From Podochytrium sp. JEL0797 (Eukaryota > Chytridiomycota > Chytridiomycetes > Chytridiales > Chytriomycetaceae), in contig JADGJG010000495.1 in NCBI GenBank assembly GCA_027596195.1, positions 1-18,071 of the forward strand: a DNA stretch of 18,071 nt. Reading direction: 5' to 3'. Of the stretch, positions 1 through 7,434 are shown piece by piece. The position numbers were made by a program, and so were the translations under genes. How positions within the stretch are numbered: the first letter of the stretch is position 1; the number at the start of each line of letters is the position of its first letter. The notes under the pieces were generated by a model. The model was not told where the DNA came from. It saw only the letters and a program-made list of their open reading frames with translations, and made no database searches.

Positions 1-2
1 CG

Positions 3-281
3 TCGAGAGCAGCTCAGCACGCGCTCCAGTGGCACATTGTCTGCCATTCGAATCAATCGTTCATGCATGAAATGTACAGAAGTGGAAGCATGCGCGTCGG
101 AACCCGCGTTTGTGTGGAGGGCGCGTTGTTGTATTCTGTGAATTCGGAGACTGGCACCAAGACCCCTTTTATTGCTGCAGGTTGGTGTCATCAAGACCTG
201 ACCAACTCTCACACTCTCATTCTTACAGACATCATCAATATCGTGGCAGTGCCAGAGGACGCTTTGGAGTCTGGTTTGTGA
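3..281 (+). CDS. mtSSB-like protein, C-terminal part (5' end outside window)
   Basis: The frame is open from the window edge. It reads a Trp-His pair (LQWHIV), then RVGTRVCVEG, then a terminal strand ending in INIVAV and a stop at 279-281. This order (WH strand, G-x-x-V-x-V-E-G strand, final beta strand) is the second half of the OB fold of bacterial/mitochondrial single-stranded DNA-binding proteins, which coat ssDNA during mtDNA replication. A GT-AG intron at 181-228 is inferred: joining 180 to 229 gives ...AADIINIV, whereas reading through inserts 16 residues atypical of the family. The intron is 48 nt with no in-frame stop, so the unspliced frame also stays open. The ETFB start follows 158 bp later on the same strand. 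Family assignment is from pattern only; the N-terminal half is not visible. A related minus-strand gene lies at 4512-5378. Confidence 0.6.
   Translation, partial: SRAAQHALQWHIVCHSNQSFMHEMYRSGSMRVGTRVCVEGALLYSVNSETGTKTPFIAAGWCHQDLTNSHTLILTDIINIVAVPEDALESGL
181..228 (+). other. 48-nt GT-AG intron, length divisible by three
   Basis: Begins GTTGGT and ends TTACAG, with a CTGAC-like branch motif near 198-202. It has no in-frame stop, so retention would insert 16 residues and not truncate the protein. Confidence 0.5.
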
Positions 282-439
282 GTGGGCGGTGACACGACAA
301 AATCAAATACATCAATTGTCCTTTTATTTGACGCGCTGGTGCGTTCATTAGCCGGTGTAAAGAAGGACAGGGAGTTGCGGGTGGCTCTCTGATTTCCGGA
401 GATCACTTGGAAGACCCGCGGAAAAAAAACACGCAAAAC

Positions 440-1372
440 ATGAAGATCCTCGTCCCCATCAAGAGAGTTGTCGACTACGGTAAGCCAATTCACCCTGGAC
501 GACTGGTCCCTGGCAGATGGCGACAGCGAGCGTGATATTAATAATGGCACATGGGCCACAGCCGTCAAGATCCGCGTGGTCAACGGCAAGGTGGACACGG
601 GCAGCGTGAAGCACTCGATGAACCCGTTCGACGAGATTGCAATTGAGCAGGCGATCCGGCTCAAGGAGGCCAAGAAGGCGTCCGAGGTGATTGCCGTGTC
701 GGTCGGCGCCGCAAAGGCTTCCGAGGTGCTGCGAACTGCCCTCGCGATGGGCGCCGACAAGGCCGTGCACATCGAGGTTGCCGATGGCGAAACGCTGCCG
801 CTGCAGGTAGATACCTAGCTTCATTTGAACACGGCGTTTGCTCACACCATCAAAGGTCGCAAAATACCTGCGCGCGCTCGTCGACAAGGAGAAGCCAGAC
901 CTCGTCATCCTCGGGAAGCAGGCCATCGACGACGATGCGAACCAGACCGGGCAGATGCTCGCCGGGTTGCTCAACTGGCCCCAGGCCACGTTCGCGTCGA
1001 AGGTCGATGTCGCCGACAAAAAGATCACCGTCGTGAGAGAGATTGATGGCGGCTTGGAGACGGTCGAGTGCTCCCTTCCGGCCGTGGTTACCGCAGATTT
1101 GAGGTGGGTCAAGAGTTTCATTCGTTGCGTTCGCGAATTACTCACCCCGCTCCTGCAGACTTAACGAGCCCAGATACGCAACTCTTCCCAACATCATGAA
1201 AGCAAAGAAGAAGCCTCTTCAAAAGCTCACCCCCAAAGATTTGGGTGTTGATTTCGTTGGCAAGCTCCAGACTCTCAGCGTTGCGGAACCAGCCAAGCGC
1301 GCTGGAGGTGTCAAGGTTGAATCTGTGGACGATTTGCTCTCCAAGCTGAGAGAGAAGGGCATTATCGCTTGA
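440..1372 (+). CDS. ETFB: Electron transfer flavoprotein subunit beta
   Basis: Exons 440-479, 562-806, 856-1103 and 1159-1372; introns of 82, 49 and 55 nt, all GT-AG with matching phases. The joined product is 248 aa, close to the usual ~255. It starts [19 protein letters not shown], the classic ETF-beta N-terminus, and continues with [16 protein letters not shown] and the nucleotide-binding segment [15 protein letters not shown]. The ETF-beta signature is present ([11 protein letters not shown]...[10 protein letters not shown]). It is followed by [18 protein letters not shown], the recognition loop that docks acyl-CoA dehydrogenases and carries the lysines methylated in animals. The alpha/beta heterodimer binds FAD and AMP in the mitochondrial matrix and passes electrons from flavin dehydrogenases to ETF-QO. 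The start is the first ATG and gives a full-length family N-terminus. No cleavable presequence is seen, as is normal for this subunit. All key motifs are intact. Confidence 0.97.
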
Positions 1373-1587
1373 TTGCGCGAATAAACCACTCGTTTTGCGG
1401 GGTGGAGAAATTTCGCTCTTCAATCAAGGAGATTATTATAACGCGCGATTATTTCCATCAAATGCACTTCTCATTCAATGGCCTAAGTACTTTAAAAAAG
1501 GCAATAATGAATTTCCGCACCCGGCTGTTCCGTTGCTTGGTTCGACCCCCGAAACCCCAACCCGAGATTTCTTTTCCCAACTCGACG

Positions 1588-2939
1588 ATGGCCATCAGCT
1601 CGACCCCGATCGACCCGAACGCCCCTTTGGCCAAGAAGCCCATCAGCTTCCAGAACCTCGCCATTGGCGCTGCTCTGAACATGTTTGAGGTCACAACGCT
1701 GGGCCAGCCTTTCGAGGTTATCAAGACCCAAATGGCGTCGAACCGCGGCCTCACGATCGCTGGATCCCTGAAAACCGTCTGGTCCCGTGGTGGAGTGTTT
1801 GGTTTCTACCAGGGACTGATTCCGTGGGGTAAGTTGGTGATAATTGCCCATGTGTTTTCGTGCATGTGCTGACTCCACAACAAAATCAAGCGTGGATCGA
1901 GGCGGCCACGAAGGGCGCTGTTTTGATGTTCACCGTCTCTGAGCTCGAATACCACTTCCGAGTGATGGGTGCTTCTCCCGGTACCGCTGGAATTCTGGGC
2001 GGCATGGGTGGTGGTATTGTTCAAGCCTACACGACGATGGGATTCTGCACGTTCATGAAGGTGATTCAGCGTTTATTGTGTCCCTTTGGGGGTTTTCGAT
2101 CGTGATCGATGCTTTGCTCCGATTTCATCCCCAAAACAACCCGAAAGACGATCATTGGATTGATACACAGGAGCACTTTGAACAGCAGTATTTCGCTTCT
2201 TGGAAGAAGTCGGGGAGGGGTGCTGCTTGTAGCGGGACGTCGATAAGAAAGATACCGCACCGGATAATCCCTCACGCGATTCTTCCCCACAACTGAACCC
2301 AATTTCGCATCCGCAAAAACAGACCGTCGAAGTCACCCGTCACAAGGGCGGATCAGGTCCCCAAAAATCCACCATCCAAGTCGCGACCGAAATCTTCAAA
2401 CGCGAGGGGATCGCCGGAATCAACAAGGGAGTCAACGCTGTCGCTGTGCGCCAATGCACCAACTGGGGTTCCCGTTTTGGATTCTCACGTATCGCTGAGG
2501 ACTTAATCAGGGGTAAAGACTCGAGCCGCAAGTTGTCGGATTTGGAGAAGGTTGCGGCGAGTAGTTTGGGAGGAGCGTTGAGTACGTGGAATCAACCTAT
2601 TGAGGTCATTCGCGTTGAGATGCAGAGTCAGTTGAAGATGGCCGGAAGACCTGAGAAGATGACGATTATGACTGCGGTAATTGCGAGTTTCTCGCGACAT
2701 TTGGCATTTGTTTGCTCATACGACTTTTGACAGGGCAAATGGATTTATCAGCAAAATGGATTCCTTGGTTTCTACCGCGGGGTTACTCCTCGTATTTGTT
2801 TGGGAATTTGGCAGACTGTTTGCATGGTGGCGTTTGGTGATAAGGTGCGGATTCTTTCTCCCTCCTTCCTCTCAGTGTATTCTAAAATTCCTACTCTTGC
2901 ATCATTGTACAGGTCAAAGCCCACTTTGAAAAGAAGTAG
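1588..2939 (+). CDS. YHM2: YHM2-type mitochondrial citrate/oxoglutarate carrier, copy 1
   Basis: Exons 1588-1828, 1891-2060, 2323-2676, 2734-2844 and 2913-2939, giving 300 aa. It has the three carrier repeats: [10 protein letters not shown], the YHM2-specific [13 protein letters not shown], and [12 protein letters not shown]. It also has family-diagnostic stretches such as [36 protein letters not shown] and FYRGVTPRI. In yeast, Yhm2 sits in the inner membrane, exchanges citrate for oxoglutarate, and was first found as a high-copy suppressor of mtDNA loss that binds mtDNA. The start at 1588 matches copy 2. An in-frame ATG at 1507 would add 27 basic residues (MNFRTRLFRCLVR...), which carriers normally lack. 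Intron 2 (2061-2322, 262 nt) is over four times longer than its copy-2 equivalent. Exon structure, phases and most residues match the gene at 3162, so this is a tandem duplicate. Nothing is broken. Confidence 0.93.
2061..2322 (+). other. Expanded intron 2 of YHM2 copy 1
   Basis: 262 nt against 57 nt at the same site in copy 2. Begins GTGATT and ends AAACAG. It contains a short inverted repeat around 2096-2110 (CGATCGTGATCGAT) and a chance open frame. No recognisable domain, tRNA or terminal repeats were seen. Confidence 0.75.
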
Positions 2940-3161
2940 AGGAGATGTCGGGACCTTTGCTGGCTGATCGTTCATGAGATTGGAACATTATAAAATAGTT
3001 TACGCGTGAATCTAAGTAGGATGAAGTGTGTGATTTGGAAAAAGGGGGATAACACGTCGGGGAAAAACGGAGAAACCGCGGAAGAAAGCCGAACCCCGGA
3101 TTTTTCCGACACCTCTTTCAATCGAGTCGGTCCAAATTCGTTTTGAAATTTCATCTCGGAA

Positions 3162-4307
3162 ATGGCGCCTTCGTACGAACCCTCGGACCCGAACGCCCCT
3201 CTGGCCAAGAAGCCCATCAGCTTCCAGAACCTCGCCATCGGAGGTGCTCTCAACATGTTTGAGATCACGACACTGGGCCAGCCTTTCGAGGTGATCAAGA
3301 CGCAGATGGCGGCAAACCGAGGACAGAGCATGGCTGCTTCAATCGCAACCGTGTGGTCCCGCGGTGGGGTATTTGGTTTCTACCAGGGTCTCATTCCATG
3401 GGGTAAGCTCTTACACGATGCCTTGCTTCGAAACCAATGCGTCTAATCTTATCTTCTTGTAGGATGGATCGAAGCTTCCACGAAGGGTGCCGTGTTGATG
3501 TTCACCGTTTCTGAATTGGAGTACCAGTTCCGAGTTCTTGGAGCTTCTTCCGCAGCGGCTGGAATTCTTGGAGGCATGGGAGGAGGAATCGCACAGGCGT
3601 ACACGACCATGGGTTTCTGCACCTTCATGAAGGTACTTCTTTATTCGATTTGGTTATTCCTTTGATATATTAAGGCTTCGTGATCACAGACTGTCGAAAT
3701 CACGCGTCACAAGGGTGGAGCGGGACTTCAAAAATCCACCATTCAAGTCGCCAAAGAAATCTTCCAACGCGAGGGAATCGCCGGAATCAACAAAGGTGTC
3801 AACGCCGTCGCAATGCGTCAATGCACCAACTGGGGTTCCCGTTTCGGATTGTCGCGTATCGCCGAGGATTTGATCAGGGGCAAGGACAAGTCGCGCAAGT
3901 TGTCCGATTTGGAGAAGATTGCGGCGAGCAGTTTGGGAGGAGCGTTGAGCACGTGGAATCAGCCGATTGAAGTGATTCGGATTGAGATGCAGAGTCAGTT
4001 GAAGACTGCGGGCCGGCCTGAGAAGATGACGATTGGGACTGCGGTAATTGTTTTGTTTTGATTTTGATGGGGAGTCTCGCTGATTTTCCTTTTTCAAATT
4101 CAGGCCAAATGGATTTACAAGCAGAACGGAGTTCTCGGATTCTACCGCGGAGTGACTCCTCGTATTGGACTTTCCGTGTGGTTGACGGTGTGCATGGTCG
4201 CGTTTGGAGACAAGGTATTGATGCGAATTGTTTTCTTTGTTTTGATTGTTCTCTAACGGTCCCTTCTCTGCCAACAGCTGAAGGCCAAGTTTGACAAGAA
4301 GAACTAA
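3162..4307 (+). CDS. YHM2: YHM2-type mitochondrial citrate/oxoglutarate carrier, copy 2
   Basis: Exons 3162-3402, 3463-3632, 3690-4043, 4104-4214 and 4278-4307, giving 301 aa. The phases are identical to copy 1 and introns are 57-63 nt. It carries the same three carrier signatures ([35 protein letters not shown]) and the YHM2 landmarks [20 protein letters not shown] and FYRGVTPRI. The N-terminus [18 protein letters not shown] differs from copy 1 only before PNAPLAKKP. The exon 4 tail differs: [10 protein letters not shown] here against [10 protein letters not shown] in copy 1. Since the yeast protein has RIGLGIWQTV, each copy departs at different sites. The C-terminus ends KAKFDKKN. The gene lies 222 bp downstream of copy 1 with its own leader. 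An AATAAA lies 22 nt after the stop. Both copies appear functional; sub-functionalisation is speculation. Confidence 0.95.
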
Positions 4308-4328
4308 TTCATGAAGGAATGCACGTTC

Positions 4329-4334
4329 AATAAA
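4329..4334 (+). terminator. AATAAA polyadenylation signal of YHM2 copy 2
   Basis: AATAAA 22 nt after the stop codon at 4305-4307, in the convergent intergenic space. Confidence 0.45.
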
Positions 4335-4454
4335 TAGCGTTTCATCATCCAACAGCAGGAAAAGTCGAACCACTTTGTACTGATTTACCAATCCTCTCGG
4401 GTTCTTCAATTCCCTGAATATCCTCAAGACAAAAGAGAGGATGATGAATATATT

Positions 4455-4460
4455 TTTATT
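4455..4460 (-). terminator. Minus-strand AATAAA polyadenylation signal
   Basis: TTTATT on the plus strand reads AATAAA on the minus strand, about 52 nt past the stop of the tandem-OB gene. The two convergent genes would overlap little if at all. Confidence 0.4.
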
Positions 4461-4511
4461 CAGTAATCACAGAACTTGAGAAACTCTGTCTGTGCACATG
4501 AGTTAATATCA

Positions 4512-5378
4512 CTATAATACGCGTCCATACAAGAACATATTACCAGCAAGAATCAGCGTTTCTTCAAGTAGAGTTTTGTTGTTCCAGCGTGTTTGAGTTT
4601 GCCCATCCACACGAACAAGAACGCCTGCTTGAAGCGCACCACTTGTATAGCCAGCCTCATTGATTCGCTGATATTGATTGATCCAGTGGTGCAGTACCTC
4701 TTTTCCCGCCCGAGCTTCAACGGGGAATGACCAGATTCCCACAATGGATCTGTTGGGCGCTTTTTCGATAGCAACAAAAGTTGGGGATCTGCTAATGAAT
4801 CCTATCACAGACACTTGTTCTGCACCCGGCGTGGTAGTCTCCGCCAAAGATGGACGTGTGGCCTCCCTGGCTGTGGTGTCACAAATGTCGCGTCAGGGTT
4901 TTTATCTCTCGATCGCAGCAACTTACTTTGAGACATCTGGGTTGGATGCGCATGCTCGGGCAGCTCTTTCTGAATGGTGGATAGTCTTTGAAGTGCTGTG
5001 GCTGTCTGGTGGCGAAGCGTGACAATCCGCGATGCCGCTTGGCTCATTTTGCGATTTTCTTTGCAATCATTTACTGGTTGAAAGTGAGAAAGAGTAGATG
5101 GATGCAGCAAATATACAGCTAAAAGCGTCGGGAAGGGTCGTCTATCATAAAGAAAGACACAACACACCTGCGATAAAGACGGGTTTCTGGAATTCCGTCA
5201 AATCAGACGTCGTGCCACCATCGAAGTGAAAATGATGGACCCTTTGATACTGCACTGAGCCATTCGCCTTCGTCTCGAGAAGGAACCTCCAATTTCCAAC
5301 GATTCTCTTATCGCTGCTCATGCCTGTGGGCACATAGGTCGGGGAGCGGTGGATGCGCCCGGATAGGTGGAGTCGCAC
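4512..5378 (-). CDS. SSB-like protein with two tandem OB domains (5' end unresolved)
   Basis: Minus-strand exons: 5168-5378 (left open at its 5' end), 4927-5073 and 4512-4870, with introns 5074-5167 (GTGTGT..CCAG) and 4871-4926 (GTAAGT..ACAG). Phases agree at both junctions. The first OB unit reads LSGRIHRSPTYV, RIVGNWRFLLE, then KPVFIAGVND. The second reads VSVIGFISRSPTFV, SIVGIWSFPVE, HHWINQYQRI, GVLVRVDGQ and LEETLILAG. Both match the mtSSB order (G-R-I-x-R-x-P, W-x-F, WH, V-x-V-x-G, final strand) and resemble each other, with RSPT and IVGxW shared. The joined frame gives 238 aa. The first unit has no upstream ATG in frame: a TGA lies two codons before the GTG at 5376-5378. A short model starting at ATG 5047 (MSQAASRIVTLRHQ) gives 159 aa with one OB fold and a presequence-like basic start. 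Which start is used is open. Confidence 0.6.
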
Positions 5379-5519
5379 CCCTCAATCGCGATTGCGAATG
5401 AACTACGACAATGAGCGACTTATTATATTAGCTCATTTTAGACAAAGTTGGTCGCGCGCTGAAAACCAACACCACCTTCTCCTACTGTATGACACACCGC
5501 AACTCAAAATCCGATCCTA

Positions 5520-5608
5520 GGTCCTCACGCGGTGCAAAACGCGAGCCGGCCAGGGGTCGAACCTGGAATCTCTTGATTCGTAGTCAAGCGCGGTAACCAT
5601 TTTGCCAC
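5520..5608 (-). repeat. Duplicated tRNA segment, copy A
   Basis: Aligns with 6272-6360 with about five differences. The similarity covers the tRNA body plus about 21 bp beyond its 3' end, so it is a DNA duplication and not two independent tRNA genes. Confidence 0.85.
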
Positions 5609-5614
5609 AGGCCC
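5542..5614 (-). tRNA. tRNA-Arg (anticodon ACG)
   Basis: 73 nt on the minus strand, GGGCCTG...CCGGCTCG. The anticodon stem CTTGA/TCAAG closes loop CTACGAA, giving anticodon ACG after U33. The T arm CCAGG-TTCGACC-CCTGG pairs perfectly and contains the B box GGTTCGA. The layout matches eukaryotic tRNA-Arg(ACG). No intron. One acceptor mismatch (T6 against C). Downstream, a TTTT run (GCGTTTTGC, near 5536-5539) can act as the Pol III terminator. It lies at the 5' side of the tandem-OB gene on the same strand. Confidence 0.87.
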
Positions 5615-5684
5615 ATAATTTCTATATAAGGAAAAACCAAATTCATGTTATAAATACAAATTATGGCGCAGTCCGTTGAAACCT

Positions 5685-5696
5685 CCCCCCCCCCCC
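5685..5696 (+). repeat. Poly-C tract
   Basis: Twelve consecutive C on the plus strand, preceded by CCT. A second C-rich tract lies at about 6235-6252. Confidence 0.9.
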
Positions 5697-5927
5697 TTCG
5701 AGGTATTTTGAGATGGGCTTTAAAAAAACGCTGCTGTAAACAAAAAATATGCGAAAGTAATTCTACAAAACACCCTTTTTCATTGTATGTACGCTTCCTT
5801 CAACTAGCGCTAACTTTGAATTATACTGATTCTTTCGTCGGCAGCTTCTCCTTCGAGCTCTGAGCGTTTGGCTTTCGTCGCCGATTCCCCTCTTCATGAA
5901 ACCCACAACCTTTTCTTCTCAATCTCG

Positions 5928-6098
5928 TTATAGTGCCATAAAAAAGAAATTAATAACTTTGTTGAATACTTTTTCGGACGTTTGGTTCAATCCAGAAGCA
6001 ATGGCAGAGCTGATGCGATTAATTTCGTCTTGAATCGCTTTGGCGTCGAGCTTCACGGAGTTGAAGGATTTGGCGAGAAAGAATTTTTTTAGAGAGCT
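5928..6098 (-). other. Short open frame with amphipathic helix character (possible exon relic)
   Basis: 56 codons on the minus strand, preceded at once by TGA TAA and ending in TAA. The peptide has a heptad-like amphipathic middle (VKLDAKAIQDEINRISSAIA) and a hydrophobic tail ending INFFFMAL. The frame opens right after an AG, so it could be the last exon of a decayed gene. No ATG near its start and no family recognised. It could be chance. Confidence 0.2.
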
Positions 6099-6271
6099 TT
6101 ATCAGAACGGAGATGTGATCACCGTTACTGAGGCACTCTCGCAAAACCCCTCCTTAGAATAGATACAATCGTGCAGTAAGTCTGATCGAGAGGTACCTCC
6201 GTCATTTTTCCCCTTCACAAAAAACCGTTGTCTCCCCTCCCCTCCCCCCCCCGCAACGTACAGCCTGCCCC

Positions 6272-6360
6272 GGTCCTCAGGCGTTGCGAAACGCGAGCCG
6301 GCCAGAGGTCGAACCTGGAATCTCTTGATTCGTAGTCAAGCGCGGTAACCATTTTACCAC
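6272..6360 (-). repeat. Duplicated tRNA segment, copy B
   Basis: Partner of 5520-5608 at an offset of 752 bp, same orientation. It includes the shared 3' flank. Confidence 0.85.
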
Positions 6361-6366
6361 CCGTTT
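6294..6366 (-). pseudogene. tRNA-Arg (ACG) pseudogene
   Basis: The anticodon arm (loop CTACGAA), variable region and T-arm B box are as in the gene at 5542-5614. Homology stops at 6360. The 5' acceptor strand reads AAACGGG, which cannot pair properly with CCGGCTC. The downstream TTTT is TTTC here, so the Pol III terminator is also lost. An A/T run lies where the 5' end should be. Confidence 0.8.
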
Positions 6367-6578
6367 TTTTTTAAAGAAACAAGCTTACATTACAAATGTG
6401 AATTCGAAGCGTTCTATGGATTGACCGAAAAAGTGAGACTGCGCTAGGGAAGAAAAACACACGAAATCACGTTTCTGATTTCTGATTTCTTCTCATAGGT
6501 AATAATTTGGGGGAATTGAAAACTGGAAAAACTTTTCTGCACGCGCAACCAAATCCGCCACTTTGCTGCCTCGACGAG

Positions 6579-6600
6579 CGAGAGAGAGAGAAAGAGAGAG
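6579..6600 (+). repeat. (GA)n microsatellite
   Basis: GCGAGAGAGAGAGAAAGAGAG-type purine run, just downstream of the stop of the PIN-domain gene. Confidence 0.9.
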
Positions 6601-6653
6601 CCACCACCCCCTCTACACGCCATCGCATATCCCCCATCCCCTCCTCCTCAACA

Positions 6654-7434
6654 TCATTTCCCAAAACTACCCGGAATCCACCCCCTCACATCCTCCAACC
6701 CCCCCGTCACAACCCCCTCCCCCCTCGCCTTCACCCTCAAATGCACATCCCCCGTCACAAACACCACCATCTCCCTTCACCCGCCTTCGCCCCCTGCTGC
6801 TGTTGTGCACACCTCAACAACACATCATCCACCCCCTTCACACCTTCCTCCCATTCCCAATCTTCCGTGCGGATGCTGAGGAAGGGGAGTGGGGTGCATT
6901 TGTAGGTTACGAGAGAGAGGTTGCGTGGCTTGGATTCGCGTGTGCGGAGGAGAGGTTCAACGACTGCGAGGGCTGATTGGGCGCCGGTATGTCCGCCTCC
7001 GGAGAGTCCATCGAGTTCCGTGATGACCACAAGTGGGAGGAGGATTTTCCATCCTTTGTGTATGAGCGCGAGGATGCCGGGTGCGTCGCGGATGTAGCAG
7101 TTGGTGTCAAAGAGGAGGGTTGTGTTTTCGATTTGGAGTTGGGAATGGTGGGGGTTGTGATGGGCATGGGGATGGGATGGAGTGAGGTGAGATGAGTTTT
7201 GCGAGTTTGAAGGTGCAGGAAGGTTGGGTTGGCGGAGGGCTCGTAGGTGTCGAGATCGCGGAGGAAGGAGGAGTCGAAGGCGAGGGAAGGGCAGGTGTTG
7301 TCTTCCCAGTCGAGGAGGTCGAAGGTGGTTTGAGCCGAGAGGTGTGGTGCGGTGGGGGTTTCAGGCTCCGTGAATACAAACACGTTTTTGGATACGTCGA
7401 GTTCGTTTTTGAAGTTACGCGGATCGACGGAAGG
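6654..7434 (-). pseudogene. Smg6/Est1-type PIN-domain nuclease, 3' part, truncated and frameshifted
   Basis: The minus strand encodes a PIN nuclease domain as in Smg6/Est1, the endonuclease of nonsense-mediated decay. Visible: TTLLFDTNCYIRDAPG, LLPLVVITELDGLSGG, GAQSAL, FLSIRTEDWEWEEG, VDDVLLRCAQQ, then VVFVTGDVHLRVKA and a short tail ending FGK-stop at 6654-6656. All four acidic metal-binding positions are present: D codon 7106-7108, E 7016-7018, D 6824-6829, D 6747-6749. Upstream, another frame reads DPRNFKNELDVSKNVFVF and LLDWEDNTCPSLAFDSSFL, typical of the region before PIN. Staying in frame needs one extra base near 7150 (run of five G on plus) and one near 6773 (run of three). The intervals have no usable GT-AG intron. 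Coding stops at TGA 7435-7437, where the Crypton-like element begins. The TPR part is missing, so the gene is truncated; the two shifts may be sequencing errors. Confidence 0.72.

Larger units (their letters stand above)
5615..6293. other. Intergenic AT-rich stretch between the tRNA gene and its broken copy
   Basis: No gene with recognisable homology. It holds poly-C tracts, a GT-rich/AT-rich middle, and one short minus-strand open frame (5928-6098, listed separately). The plus frame at 5663-5863 looks like a chance ORF. Confidence 0.6.

Noticed and set aside
3684..4427. 247-codon minus-strand frame
   Set aside because: Antisense of YHM2 exons 3-5, which match the carrier family well.
6507..6976. 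Pro/Ser/His-rich plus-strand frames
   Set aside because: They are the antisense of the PIN gene tail and the GA microsatellite.
6977..7195. Plus-strand open frame antisense to the PIN domain
   Set aside because: The minus strand carries clear PIN motifs with all acidic residues; the plus frame is Gly/Val-rich low complexity.
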